Assembly: GCA_963662175.1 (NCBI GenBank)
Contig: OY759227.1
Coordinates: 9,890,501 to 9,954,500, forward strand
Direction of reading: 5' to 3'
Origin: Aradus depressus
Lineage: Eukaryota > Arthropoda > Insecta > Hemiptera > Aradidae
Length of the DNA stretch: 64,000 bases
Positions 1 to 8,325 of the stretch are shown piece by piece (positions within the stretch are counted from its first letter, which is position 1; every line of letters begins with the position of its first letter). The notes beneath the pieces were generated by a model. It saw nothing but the letters and a program-made list of their open reading frames with translations. It was not told the origin of the DNA and did no database searches. Made by a program: the position numbers and the translations under genes.

Positions 1-441
1 GTTTCAGAGCATTTGACCTCATGACGATGTTTACTGTCGGGGCGTGAGAAGGGTCGTTCGCAGTAGCTGCATAGGTGAGTAACACCACAGTTTCTCTCGT
101 GTCTTCTGACAGATCTCAGATTGTTGACGGACCGGTTGCACTTTGAACAGTTCCTGAAATTATAACATAATATATAATTGTTATAATATTTGATAATATA
201 GCCGGGTTGGCGTTAAAGGTTATATATTGTAGCGATCCATATTGATCTCTACAATATAAAATAAAAAAAAATATAAACGAAATAATATTGTTACGCGGAT
301 ATCTCAGAGGTTATATAAGGCTATCAAATCGATTGTTGCAATGATCGAGTTGTATTTTTTAAGTTTAATAATGTCATTCGATTCTATTGATATTTTTATA
401 TAGAAATGAAATTCTAAAGTATAAACATGTTAGAAATTAAG
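1..441. other. left flank of Polinton 1, resembling a BEL-type leader
   Basis: No gene is seen. Parts of this AT-rich flank, around 300-350, look like a diverged version of the sequence near 57735-57800, in the leader of the BEL element at 51782-59312. The sequence on the other side of Polinton 1 (from 16456) resembles the next part of the same leader. Polinton 1 therefore seems to have inserted into an old copy of that leader. The left-side similarity is weak and judged by eye. Confidence 0.35.
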
Positions 442-447
442 AATGTA
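442..447. repeat. target-site duplication of Polinton 1, left copy
   Basis: AATGTA directly precedes the first base of the left inverted repeat and recurs directly after the right one. A 6-bp duplication is the hallmark of Polinton/Maverick integration. Confidence 0.9.
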
Positions 448-1012
448 AGTAGAGGAACATTGTGCGTTGAGGAATGAGGAGGTCTTTTTGTACCCCCCTC
501 GCCTGTGTGAGATCGCAAAACGCCTCCCACTCCTATTCTCCTCTTTGTCTATGGGTCTCTGTCTTTATCGTCATCTCTGTTCATGCACCTCGTTGTCTAG
601 TTAATATATGATAATTGTTCGTACTACAGAAACTAAACTTTTTTGGATTTGATCTGTTTTTGATGAGTAGCATATCATTGGAAAGGTCTTTTTATGACGA
701 GTTCAGGGAAGTTTGATTTGAATAAAAAAGATGAATTGGTGAGATGTAAATGAAGGATAAAGATTTTCTTTCATTACTTGGTATGGAGGTAATAAAATTC
801 ATGATCCTCAAGGGAGAAATAGCAATGTGTTCCTCCTTGTCTTAATTGCTTACACTTCAAAAACGTAACTTTCATGGAACTGATCTGATTTTGGTAATTC
901 ACATATCACTGGAAAGGTCTTTTCAAGACGAACACAGTGATATGAAATTTGAATTAAACAAATGAAGTCTATGGTTTTTCATAGATAGGACTGTGGACAA
1001 AATAATTTACAT
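448..1012 (+). repeat. left terminal inverted repeat of Polinton 1
   Basis: 565 bp, matching the reverse complement of 15885-16449 with only a few mismatches seen by eye (for example in the stretches around 560, 595 and 658). No gene lies inside it. It contains two diverged internal copies of a segment with ATATCA(C/T)TGGAAAGGTCTTTT, near 668 and 903. Confidence 0.92.
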
Positions 1013-1088
1013 ATAAAAAAAATGTAGGTATATAATCTGGAATGTGAAATAAAAAAAACTAAAAAATAAAAAAACGTATTTATTGAAA

Positions 1089-2024
1089 TTAAACAACATC
1101 AGATGAATTTATCCAGCTTTTTACATGTGGTAATCCAAGCCATGAAACGTACATTCGCTTTCCTTTTCTTCTTATAATTCTTTCAATGAGGTAAACATCT
1201 GGGTATCGCACTTTTTGAAGTTCTTCACTGTAGATACCACCTTGAATTATTTGTCCAGTATCATCTTGGATAATGTAGGTTGTAGGAATCGTATTTCGAA
1301 CTTGAACAACTTTGAAGATTTCAGCACTCCAATTTTTAGTGTAACCTTTAGAAAACATTGTCTTATTTTTCGAAAGTCTCACGTAATCCCCTTCTTTAAA
1401 TTTTGGTACTTTATTATAGTTTTGTTCTTTGAACAACTTAGTGTAGACTTGTTTTTCGGTAGAAGGTGTTATTTCAGACGGTTTAGCTCCGGTCATTCGA
1501 TGAATGCTGTTATTATACTCGAAAAGGAGCTGAGGAAGAATATCGTAGAATTTGAAATTTCCAAGAAGTGTAAACTGCTTCCACATCTTTGATTTTAATG
1601 TTCTATTAAAACGCTCCACGATTGAAGATTTTAAAGAACTGAACGTACTATAATGTTTTATACCATATGATGTCATTAATTTATCAAAAATGTTATTATA
1701 AAATTCTTTTCCATTGTCTGATTGTACATGTTTTGGGATTCGATCACTATCTTGAAAGACCTTCTCCAGAGCAGCCGATACATCAGCTGCTTTTTTAGAT
1801 TTCAGTGGTTCGGCCCATGCAAATTTACTAAAAGTGTCAATAACTGTTAATAAATATCTATAACTCTTATTTACACGAGCATAAGGTTGCATTTCCACAA
1901 GGTCAATTTGCCAGAGATCGTCTATACCTTTAGTCAGTACTCTTCGCCGTTGATAATGTACCCGACTAGGTTTGTGAAGCTCATTTACCACCACTTCTTT
2001 TATAGAATTCTTGCTTGCTGACAT
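1089..2024 (-). CDS. Polinton integrase (DDE, rve family) with C-terminal chromodomain
   Basis: This 311-aa retroviral-type integrase would catalyse strand transfer of the element ends into host DNA. The catalytic triad is visible as D41 (QIDLVEM), D103 (QSDNGKEF) and E137 (SSIVERFNRTLK), giving the expected D,D(35)E-like spacing of 33 between the last two. The C-terminal 35-40 residues (YLIERIIRRKGKRMYVSW onwards) form a chromodomain, typical of Polinton and chromoviral integrases and probably a chromatin-targeting module. No N-terminal HHCC zinc finger is visible, so the protein is short at that end. It overlaps the upstream gene (1981-2493) by 44 bp. It is the gene nearest the left inverted repeat, the usual Polinton position. 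Confidence 0.93.
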   Translation of the reverse strand: MSASKNSIKEVVVNELHKPSRVHYQRRRVLTKGIDDLWQIDLVEMQPYARVNKSYRYLLTVIDTFSKFAWAEPLKSKKAADVSAALEKVFQDSDRIPKHVQSDNGKEFYNNIFDKLMTSYGIKHYSTFSSLKSSIVERFNRTLKSKMWKQFTLLGNFKFYDILPQLLFEYNNSIHRMTGAKPSEITPSTEKQVYTKLFKEQNYNKVPKFKEGDYVRLSKNKTMFSKGYTKNWSAEIFKVVQVRNTIPTTYIIQDDTGQIIQGGIYSEELQKVRYPDVYLIERIIRRKGKRMYVSWLGLPHVKSWINSSDVV

Positions 2025-2493
2025 ATTTTTCTTCCAGAAGTTTCAAGAGATAGTCGAGAGTAACAACATCCGTTGGTTCCGCAGGTTCTTGCACATGTGT
2101 AATTCTTCTCTGGTGTGCATCATATACATACTTTTTCAATAATTGAAGAGTGGTCGCTTCTAAGTAATTTCTGTTTACTACATCATTTTTGTCAATAGGA
2201 TCACCAACATTTACAAGTCTTTTTCCAGCAGTGTTTATATATTTACCAGGCCAATTTTGTAAATTTGTATAATATAAAGCTAACAAATCAACATATTGTT
2301 TTGTAACAGCATCATTTGAAGCAATTGGATACTCTAAATTTTGTATTCTCCTTCGTGCAACATCTATAGTTTTTCCATCGAGTAGATGTTTAAATCGCTC
2401 TTCCCCTTGTAGAGTTGATACTACTTTTTTTAATTGTCTCTGCTCTCGAAAATGTTTTTTTATCACATGAGAACCAAACTTATCAACAGTCAT
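1981..2493 (-). CDS. 170-aa candidate fibre-like protein with three tail-fibre-type repeats
   Basis: The function is not established. Three imperfect repeats about 50 residues apart share the pattern [RI]-x-N/H-[LV]-x-x-P-x(4)-D-x-V-x-x-x-Y: RIQNLEYPIASNDAVTKQYV near residue 50, RLVNVGDPIDKNDVVNRNYL near 90, and RITHVQEPAEPTDVVTLDYL near 135. The word DAVTKQYVD is the classic repeat of phage and other viral tail or fibre shafts, where each copy lies at the base of a trimeric segment. Between repeats there are helical, Lys/Leu-rich stretches. By analogy this could be a trimeric receptor-binding fibre, which is inference. The gene lies between the RING gene and the integrase, on the same strand as both. 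Confidence 0.6.
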   Translation of the reverse strand: MTVDKFGSHVIKKHFREQRQLKKVVSTLQGEERFKHLLDGKTIDVARRRIQNLEYPIASNDAVTKQYVDLLALYYTNLQNWPGKYINTAGKRLVNVGDPIDKNDVVNRNYLEATTLQLLKKYVYDAHQRRITHVQEPAEPTDVVTLDYLLKLLEEKYVSKQEFYKRSGGK

Positions 2494-2523
2494 TTTGCAA
2501 CTGAAGAGTAAGTAGAAAGATTA

Positions 2524-2721
2524 TTATGAAAAATAAACTTTACGAACACTGAGATATCGAGTCCGACAAAGTGGACATAGAATGCAATAGACTGAGCAGT
2601 TTAGGCATGTTATCAAATGACCACATGGTAAAAACACACAATCAATATTTTCATCAAAGCATATTTTACATATAATATTTTGTCGTGATTCATTATCGAA
2701 TATTTGTTTAGATTCTTCCAT
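2524..2721 (-). CDS. small IAP-type RING finger protein (65 aa)
   Basis: The protein has a single C3HC4 RING: C18-x2-C21, C33-x-H35, C39-x2-C42, C49-x2-C52. The FLPCGHLITCLNC core followed by CPLCR and a short hydrophobic tail is the signature of the C-terminal RING of inhibitor-of-apoptosis proteins. Such RINGs are E3 ubiquitin ligase modules. No BIR domain is present in this reading frame. Its ATG overlaps the stop of the 359-aa gene by one base (TGATG), which suggests translation from the same transcript. A role in blocking host cell death or degrading host factors is inference. Confidence 0.8.
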   Translation of the reverse strand: MEESKQIFDNESRQNIICKICFDENIDCVFLPCGHLITCLNCSVYCILCPLCRTRYLSVRKVYFS

Positions 2722-3800
2722 CAGTGTATAATATTTGCCTCTCTAAGTTCTTCAATTATAGACCCTATTTCATTCGTATGAGCTGAATTACCAGCTGCAG
2801 AGGATGCGATTAAAATTCTCAACCTTGAAACTATTTCATTTGGGTCATCCCAAAATTCATGCAATCTTTCACTTCCTTTTACCCATCCAAAACCTTTACC
2901 AACAATTTTTTTGGGTCTCAGTCTTATATTATATTTGGTCCCAGGAGGGAAGAGCTTTGATATAATTTTTGTGTACTTCGATCCACTGTTGAAATTAATC
3001 CCTTTTGACGCACTATAACTCCGTCTATGAGCATTTGTAGCGAATAAAATATCTTTATATTTGTTCAAATCTTCTGATGAATACTGTTTAGGATCTTTCA
3101 AAAATAACAATTCATATAGACCAGGGGTACCTTCATACCATTTATCATGAATATTAAGATCATCATTATTTACTGTAACGACACTATCACCGATAAACAT
3201 ACCACCAGTTGCACCAAACCGAATACCATAGCGAGTGTCGAATTCTTCAGTTTCTCCTTTGATAATTTTATCTAAATACTTTCGAAACCTTTCACCGAAA
3301 TAGAAATTTTGAAAACGTTGATCCAACTCTTTTTGTCCTTCAGGTGTTTGAACGTAAGTTTGAAGCTCATCAAGTGGAGTCTTCGATGGCTCACTTGTAA
3401 AAATCAATTCTTCTTTTTCCTCTTTTGGATCCTGCACTTCTTCTTCTTCCTGTGAAAAGTCTGATGCATCCCTGGAGATGGAAGACTGTTTTGGGGTTGA
3501 AGTTGATGGAATCAATGTTTTTCTACTATAAATAGATGGTGCTCCGGCAAAAGACGGAGTATAAGATTGAGGGATCCTTACGGTAGATGGTTTAAATAGT
3601 TTTTCTTCAACAGTAACAGGTGGTATATCCCTTTTCCTTTTCCGTATGTGTTCGGTGAAATCTTTGAGAGGTTTTGTGATCGGTTCAAAAGTTTTTTCTA
3701 ACTGCTCCCTAGTTTCTAACACATTTTGTTTTAAAGCTTTAAATTTTTTTCTTAACCCTTTACTCGTCTCAATTATACTGTTTATCACAGTAGGGTCCAT
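2721..3800 (-). CDS. conserved 359-aa Polinton-type protein, function unknown
   Basis: I recognise the C-terminal half as a protein that recurs in insect Polintons. The conserved core, about residues 165-265, includes TRYGIRFGATGGMFIGDS, then KWYEGTPGLYELLFLKDP, then YKDILFATNAHRRSY. The N-terminal part (1-60) is Lys/Glu-rich and predicted helical, with KRKRD. Residues 90-145 are Ser/Glu-rich and probably disordered. Family members appear to be structural or DNA-associated, but no catalytic motif is seen and I assign no function. It lies between the RING gene (1-bp overlap) and the ATPase gene (36 bp away), all on the minus strand. Confidence 0.75.
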   Translation of the reverse strand: MDPTVINSIIETSKGLRKKFKALKQNVLETREQLEKTFEPITKPLKDFTEHIRKRKRDIPPVTVEEKLFKPSTVRIPQSYTPSFAGAPSIYSRKTLIPSTSTPKQSSISRDASDFSQEEEEVQDPKEEKEELIFTSEPSKTPLDELQTYVQTPEGQKELDQRFQNFYFGERFRKYLDKIIKGETEEFDTRYGIRFGATGGMFIGDSVVTVNNDDLNIHDKWYEGTPGLYELLFLKDPKQYSSEDLNKYKDILFATNAHRRSYSASKGINFNSGSKYTKIISKLFPPGTKYNIRLRPKKIVGKGFGWVKGSERLHEFWDDPNEIVSRLRILIASSAAGNSAHTNEIGSIIEELREANIIH

Positions 3801-3836
3801 TGCTAAATGATAAGAAAGTAGGTTGATGAAAGTTTT

Positions 3837-4682
3837 TTATAGCTGAATAAACTCATCAAAACCCTTACGATATCGGCCATTGTTCTTCTCACGTGTTTTA
3901 TCTAAGACGAAAAACCCAAAAGGATGTAACCAACAAAGTGAACACATTTCCTTGAATTTATAAAAAGTTAAATCAAGGGATCCTACATGGTCTTCATAAA
4001 TATGTTTCAAGTTCAAGTCATCTTGTTGAAAAACAATAATAAAATTTGTATTATCTCGAATCAAATGTTTTGGGACCCTCGCATAGGTTTGAATCACATA
4101 AATACAATCTTGATTTCGGTGTCTCCCCATGCTAAAGTATTCTCTAATAATGTTTTGACTTTCATTAGAAAGTGGACTTGAAAAATAAAATAAAACTGGT
4201 TTATTTAATATATTGTCTAATTTCACTAACTATATATACATGGGAGTACTTTCGGTATTTCTACCATCCTCAGCCAAAAGCATAAGAGATAAGACTAACA
4301 TTTCATTAGAAATATCATCGAATATAACAATGGAATTTGTGTTGGCGTCTTGAGGTGAAACTACATGATATGTTTCATTGAAAGTGAAATAACCAATCTC
4401 TGGTACATTCTTCATTACTTTTTCTAAAAAAACGTATTTACTTTGTAGCAATGATTTACTGTAAATGTAAATGTTTTCAAAATAAAGTCCATTTGAGTCG
4501 AGTAGCAGGGAAAGAACTACGTTTGTTTTACCAGACCCTGATGGCCCACATATGATAGCTCGTAAGCTCTCTGGTAGTAAAGAACCGTGACGACGACGAC
4601 GATGATTCTCCCCACTGATATTTTCAATTTTATGAAGGAAATTAGAGACCTCGAGTTTAATAGGCTGTTGTTCAAGTAGCAT
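3837..4682 (-). CDS. FtsK/HerA-type packaging ATPase (A32-like) with probable intron
   Basis: This P-loop ATPase would pump DNA into the capsid. Walker A is AIICGPSGSGKT about 50 residues in, and Walker B is SIVIFDD. The later YVIQTYARVPKHLIRDN block matches the sensor/arginine region in the second Polinton's copy. An in-frame TAG at 4230-4232 divides the open frame into 4230-4682 and 3837-4226, which share one frame. The stop lies inside a segment absent from the homologue at 18908-19576. That segment contains a good GT-AG intron (4177-4299, 123 nt) whose removal keeps the frame, so the gene is probably intact. It diverges from the pVI-like gene across a 173-bp intergenic region. Confidence 0.82.
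4177..4299 (-). other. candidate intron inside the ATPase gene
   Basis: On the minus strand the segment begins GTTAGT and ends in a T-rich tract followed by CAAG. It is 123 nt, a multiple of three, and contains the only in-frame stop. It lies just inside a 141-bp segment (4160-4300) that element 2 lacks. That extra segment is bounded by a 12-bp direct repeat, TTTCATTAGAAA, at 4160-4171 and 4301-4312. Confidence 0.6.
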
Positions 4683-4855
4683 CTTGTTCTATACTAAAAA
4701 AAGTTTCCCCAACGACATATAAATACATTGCAATGTACACAAGTTGATTTAGTATGAAAGGAGAGAGAGAGAGCTACTAATATTGTCTACGAACGAAATT
4801 TATGGTGAAAAAGTGAGAAAAAAAAATAACACTGGACAAATCGTGCTAGTCAGTT
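4683..4855. promoter_or_regulatory. divergent promoter region between ATPase and pVI-like genes
   Basis: This 173-bp spacer separates two outward-facing gene blocks. It holds ACATATAAATACATTGCAATGT around 4718-4741. TATAAATA reads as a TATA box on the plus strand and TATTTATA as a weaker one on the minus strand, followed by the 12-bp palindrome ACATTGCAATGT. Position and composition fit a bidirectional late-gene promoter. No initiator is clear. Confidence 0.45.
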
Positions 4856-5302
4856 ATGATGATGAATACTAAGCTTGGAGGAAACAGTAGGAGAAGAAAA
4901 ATAAGAAGAAGAGGGAAAGTATATTCATTTCACGATGTAGTAATGGCAGCAAAGGTGAACCCATCCTTACCAATAATGAAAGCGTCTAAACAAGCACTCG
5001 CAAAAGCAAAACATTTTATCAAGAAAAGAGGCACACCACCCTCATTGCCAAGAGTGCTTCCACTCCCCAAGACTGGTGGTATATTACCATTTTTAGTTCC
5101 TCTATTTGCTGGATTGTCAGCACTTGGTAGCTTAGCTGGAGGAGCTTCGAGTATAGCAAAAGCTGTGAACGAAGCTAAAAAAGCTCGTGAACAACTCGAG
5201 GAAATGAAGCGACATAACTTAGCCATTGAGGCTCAAAAAATAGGCACAGGCCTATATTTAAAACCATACAAAAGAGGTTATGGCCTCTACACATACAAGT
5301 GA
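4856..5302 (+). CDS. pVI-like minor virion protein (148 aa), first part of a pVI-protease frame
   Basis: The protein is basic at the N-terminus (SRRRKIRRRGK). A hydrophobic Gly/Ala-rich segment lies around residues 80-105 (PLFAGLSALGSLAGGASSIA), followed by an amphipathic helix and the end motif IGTGLYLKPYKRGYGLYTYK. This layout is shared with the homologue at 22392-23183 and resembles adenovirus protein VI, a membrane-active virion protein cleaved by the viral protease. Unlike the homologue it has no N-terminal phospholipase A2 domain. The TGA at 5300-5302 is in the same frame as the protease that follows. Two ATGs are adjacent at the start, and I took the first. Confidence 0.72.
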   Translation: MMMNTKLGGNSRRRKIRRRGKVYSFHDVVMAAKVNPSLPIMKASKQALAKAKHFIKKRGTPPSLPRVLPLPKTGGILPFLVPLFAGLSALGSLAGGASSIAKAVNEAKKAREQLEEMKRHNLAIEAQKIGTGLYLKPYKRGYGLYTYK

Positions 5303-5689
5303 CTTTTACAATTACCGAATAGAGCCCTAACTAATATTGAACTAGAAAGTACTGCTAAAAGTTTGAAAATCCGTAATTTTAGAGGTGTCTTTATGCGTGA
5401 TACTTTACCTGATAAACCGAGAACATATGAATGTGCTATTGTTAATACGGATTCAGTAAGGAATGCGGGGACTCATTGGGTTTGTTACATTAAAAAATTA
5501 AAGAGTGTCAAATATCTAGACCCTATCGGTAACATAAGACCATTGCCTGAACTGATCACATATCTTAAAGGCTGTATCATCATTTACAATCGTACCCCTC
5601 ATCAAGATATGAATTCACCACATTGTGGTCACGCATGTCTTGAATTTTTATATAAGGAGATGAACAAGAGATCTCCTCATCAGTCATGA
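5303..5689 (+). CDS. adenain-like cysteine protease (capsid maturation)
   Basis: This is a C5/Ulp1-type thiol protease that would process virion proteins. The catalytic His is in GTHWVCYIKK, the acidic residue follows in KYLDPIG, and the Cys and oxyanion Gln lie in HQDMNSPHCGHACLEFL. The first ATG is at 5393 (MRDTLPDKP), but the open frame runs back to 5303, directly after the pVI-like stop and in the same frame. The segment LPNRALTN, before the ATG, is conserved in the second Polinton, so the mature protein probably began upstream and was made as a pVI-protease polyprotein. Its stop overlaps the next start (ATGA at 5686). Confidence 0.82.
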   Translation, partial: LLQLPNRALTNIELESTAKSLKIRNFRGVFMRDTLPDKPRTYECAIVNTDSVRNAGTHWVCYIKKLKSVKYLDPIGNIRPLPELITYLKGCIIIYNRTPHQDMNSPHCGHACLEFLYKEMNKRSPHQS

Positions 5690-6387
5690 GTTTAACTTTT
5701 ACTCTAACGGGGGAGACAAATGTTCTCTCATCAGATTTTTTCCCTCCTATCCATCTAGATGGGGATTTTACTCTTGGGCTATTAAGTTTTGATACTTATA
5801 ATGCTATAACTAATATAGTAGAAGGGGAAAATAATATATTTTACTATGGTAGTAAGCAAGTTGAGCTACCCACAGGAGCATATGAACTAGATGCAATAGC
5901 CAATTATTTAGAAGAACGTATAAAACACCCTGATGCAATTGTTCTCAGAGCAAATTATAACACTCTAAAAACTGAAATAAGATGCACTCAACCTGTCTTT
6001 TTTAACGATAACAAAAAGCCAAACTCGATTGGACCATTATTACGATTAAAAAAAAAAAATACAATGCTACTACCACAAGAAGGTTACCATACGTCAGATA
6101 GTGTAGTCAACATAAATAAAATTAATTCTATTTCTATAGTTTGTAATCTGATCACACATTCTTATACCAACGGGAAATCTGAACATGTAATCTATAGTTT
6201 TTTCCCTTCAGTTGAACCAGGTTATAAAATCGTAGAAACACCTTCTCCAATCATTTATTTACCAGTCAACGTTCAAACAGTTGACAACATCACCATACGT
6301 ATAGTGGATCAAAACGGCGATCTTGTTAATTTCAGAGGTGAAACAATTACAATACAACTTCATTTGAAGAAAAATAATGGGGATTGA
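5686..6387 (+). CDS. minor capsid protein (penton-type, single jelly roll)
   Basis: This 233-aa protein matches the Polinton minor capsid family, whose members form the pentameric vertices. Recognisable parts are the N-terminal FFPPIHLDGDFTLGLLSFDT, with the following PTGAYELDAI, and the C-terminal SFFPSVEPGYKIVETPSPII with VQTVDNITIRIVDQNGDLVN. The same blocks occur in the broken copy at 20688-22033. The start overlaps the protease stop (ATGA), and its end overlaps the next small gene by 11 bp, so these genes are probably translated from one transcript. The frame is intact. Confidence 0.85.
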   Translation: MSLTFTLTGETNVLSSDFFPPIHLDGDFTLGLLSFDTYNAITNIVEGENNIFYYGSKQVELPTGAYELDAIANYLEERIKHPDAIVLRANYNTLKTEIRCTQPVFFNDNKKPNSIGPLLRLKKKNTMLLPQEGYHTSDSVVNINKINSISIVCNLITHSYTNGKSEHVIYSFFPSVEPGYKIVETPSPIIYLPVNVQTVDNITIRIVDQNGDLVNFRGETITIQLHLKKNNGD

Positions 6388-6523
6388 CTTTAAAAGTATT
6401 TATAATGCATCTCGGAGAGCGGGTTCTATCAGTAGAAGAAGAGATCTAAAGCGATTGACACCAGGAAACGCTCGATTTTTAAAAGAGTTGGGACTTAAAT
6501 TGAAAAAATGGACAATATCTTAA
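6377..6523 (+). CDS. 48-aa basic micro-protein between minor and major capsid genes
   Basis: This small frame begins at an ATG that overlaps the minor capsid gene by 11 bp. It ends 16 bp inside the major capsid gene. The protein is very basic, with SRRR and KRL stretches. A homologue of 45 aa sits in exactly the same overlapping position in the second Polinton (20560-20697). Both start MG[IL], have an Arg/Lys-rich middle, and share LT-x2-NA-x-FL-x2-LGL. Conservation of position, length and motif between diverged elements shows it is a real gene. A DNA-condensing or capsid-cementing role, comparable to small basic adenovirus core proteins, is inference. Confidence 0.8.
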   Translation: MGIDFKSIYNASRRAGSISRRRDLKRLTPGNARFLKELGLKLKKWTIS

Positions 6524-7803
6524 ATGTTACAGAAGAGGTGCTCTTTGATGAATCCGTCATTGATTTTGAATACCATTCATATCAACCGTATAAGTCAATT
6601 GATACTATCACCTATTCAGATGAAATAGGAATCAGAATTCACCAACAAGATGTGTACACATCACCAGGCCTTAGCTACCTCTATATAGAGGGGAGACTAA
6701 CCAAAGAGGATGGGACATCACCTACATCATCCGAATTTGTCAACAATGGACCTTCATTCATCTTTGAAGAAATCAGATTTTTGCTAAACGGAACCAAAAT
6801 TGATAGCGTGCGAAATGTTGGAATATCGTCTAGTATGAAAGGATATATTTCTTTTAGTCCAAATACAGTTAAAGGGATGGAAAACGCTGGATGGTTTTCA
6901 CCGAATATCACTACAAATATTAATAAAGATGCAAGTGGGAAGGATGTTGAGGTAACCAACATTTCAACAAATAATCAAATAACTAAAAACGGTTACTTTA
7001 ATGTCAGCATTCCATTGAGCAGTTTGCTGGGCATTGGAGAAGATTTTAAGAAAATATTAATCAGTGCTGTTTTGGAAATAGTACTTATTCGTTCACGTAC
7101 AGATATTAATTGTGTAAAAGGAAATGAGAACGTTACTATAAACTTGTCAAAGTTATATTGGAGAGTACCGCATGTGAAAGTATCGGATGAATATAAACTA
7201 AGATTACTTAATATTGTTAATAGTGGTAAATCACTATTTATTCCTTTCAGATCATGGGACCTTCTAGAATACCCCAGCCTTCCTTCAAACACCAATAAAC
7301 ATTCATGGGTTGTGAAAACAACAACCCAGTTAGAAAAACCCCGCTTCATCATTTTAGGATTTCAAATAGATGCAAAAAATAAGCTAAATTCTTATGCTAG
7401 TCAATTTAATCATTGTGAGTTAAACAATGTAAAATTATTTTTAAATTCTGAAATTTATCCTTACGAAGATTTGCGAATAGATTTCAAGAAAAACATATAT
7501 GCTGTATAATAACATATGAAATGTATATAAACATATGAAATGTATGTTAGATTCCAATCAAGTTATTATGGTAAACGAATAAATGAACCCCTTTTATCGA
7601 AAAAAGACTATGAAAAACTCGCACCATTGGTAGTCATTGATTGTAGCCGGCAAATTGAAGCAATCAACTCGTCTACAGTGGACATCCGCTTGGATTTCGA
7701 GACAAATGATAATTTTCCTCCCAACACCTCTGCTTATTGTCTTATTTTGCATGATAAGATTGTGGAATATTCACCATTGAGTGGGTTGGTTCGAACATTG
7801 TAA
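6508..7803 (+). pseudogene. major capsid protein (double jelly roll), interrupted by stops
   Basis: The first 333 codons (6508-7509) and an 87-codon downstream frame (7540-7803) are in the same register and together match the Polinton major capsid protein. Landmarks are ESVIDFEYHSYQPYKSIDTI, SYLYIEGRLTK and EKPRFIILGFQID. Downstream there are APLVVIDCSRQ and SAYCLILHDKIVEYSPLSG. Three in-frame stops lie at 7507-7530, within an imperfect tandem duplication of about 18 bp (AACATATGAAATGTAT twice). The break is in a loop between well-conserved strands. As it stands only a truncated protein can be made. I could not find GT-AG sites that would remove the stops in frame. Confidence 0.85.
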
Positions 7804-7842
7804 AGAGTACTTCAGTCTTGAGTTGACAAGGATCCTGTTAAC

Positions 7843-8325
7843 ATGTATACTGCAGCAGTAGTTGATTTCCAAGGGTTTCAAGGGGAACTGGGTTTCATCG
7901 TAAAGGAGCTTAGTGTTTTCGATCTTAATCATCCGACAATCTTTCATTTTTTCTTCAAACCTCCTCCAGAGAGACCTAACCGACAGAGTGAGATGCTATG
8001 GGTGAAAAAAAATCTTCATGGGATCGACTGGAATTTTGGTGAAATTGACTACTCATATTTAAACAATGTTTTACAATCAACTACTTCACGATACGATCTA
8101 ATATGGGTGAAAGGATTAGAAAAATGCAAATTTTTGGAAAGTATCATCGAGAAACCTGTGTTTGATTTGGATAAGTTTAACTGTCCATCTTTAAAAAATC
8201 TAACAGACCAAACCAAATGTGAATATCACAAAGGTACTAACTATGTTTGTTCATATGATCAAGTTCATAAACTGGCCAACTGGATAAAATTGAATCCATC
8301 TAAAGTGGATTTAATAACAATATAA
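7843..8325 (+). CDS. 160-aa conserved Polinton-associated protein, function unknown
   Basis: I recognise this as a family repeated in insect genomes and Polintons. It begins with YTAAVVDFQGFQGELGFIVK, has a middle WVKKNLHGIDWNFGEIDYSY, then RYDLIWVKGLEKCKFLES. It ends with a Cys/His-rich region containing YHKGTNYVCSYDQ. The first strand (VVDFQGF) followed by a second strand and DLIWVKG is reminiscent of RNase H-like or DEDD exonuclease folds. The usual acidic pairs are not clear, so a nuclease role is only a guess. The gene is 40 bp downstream of the major capsid gene on the same strand. Confidence 0.6.
   Translation: MYTAAVVDFQGFQGELGFIVKELSVFDLNHPTIFHFFFKPPPERPNRQSEMLWVKKNLHGIDWNFGEIDYSYLNNVLQSTTSRYDLIWVKGLEKCKFLESIIEKPVFDLDKFNCPSLKNLTDQTKCEYHKGTNYVCSYDQVHKLANWIKLNPSKVDLITI

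Noticed and set aside
7496..7550. An intron that would remove the stops in the major capsid gene
   Set aside because: A GT...AG pair of 47 nt exists (7504-7550), but the phases of the two sides do not match, and the segment is better explained by an 18-bp tandem duplication.
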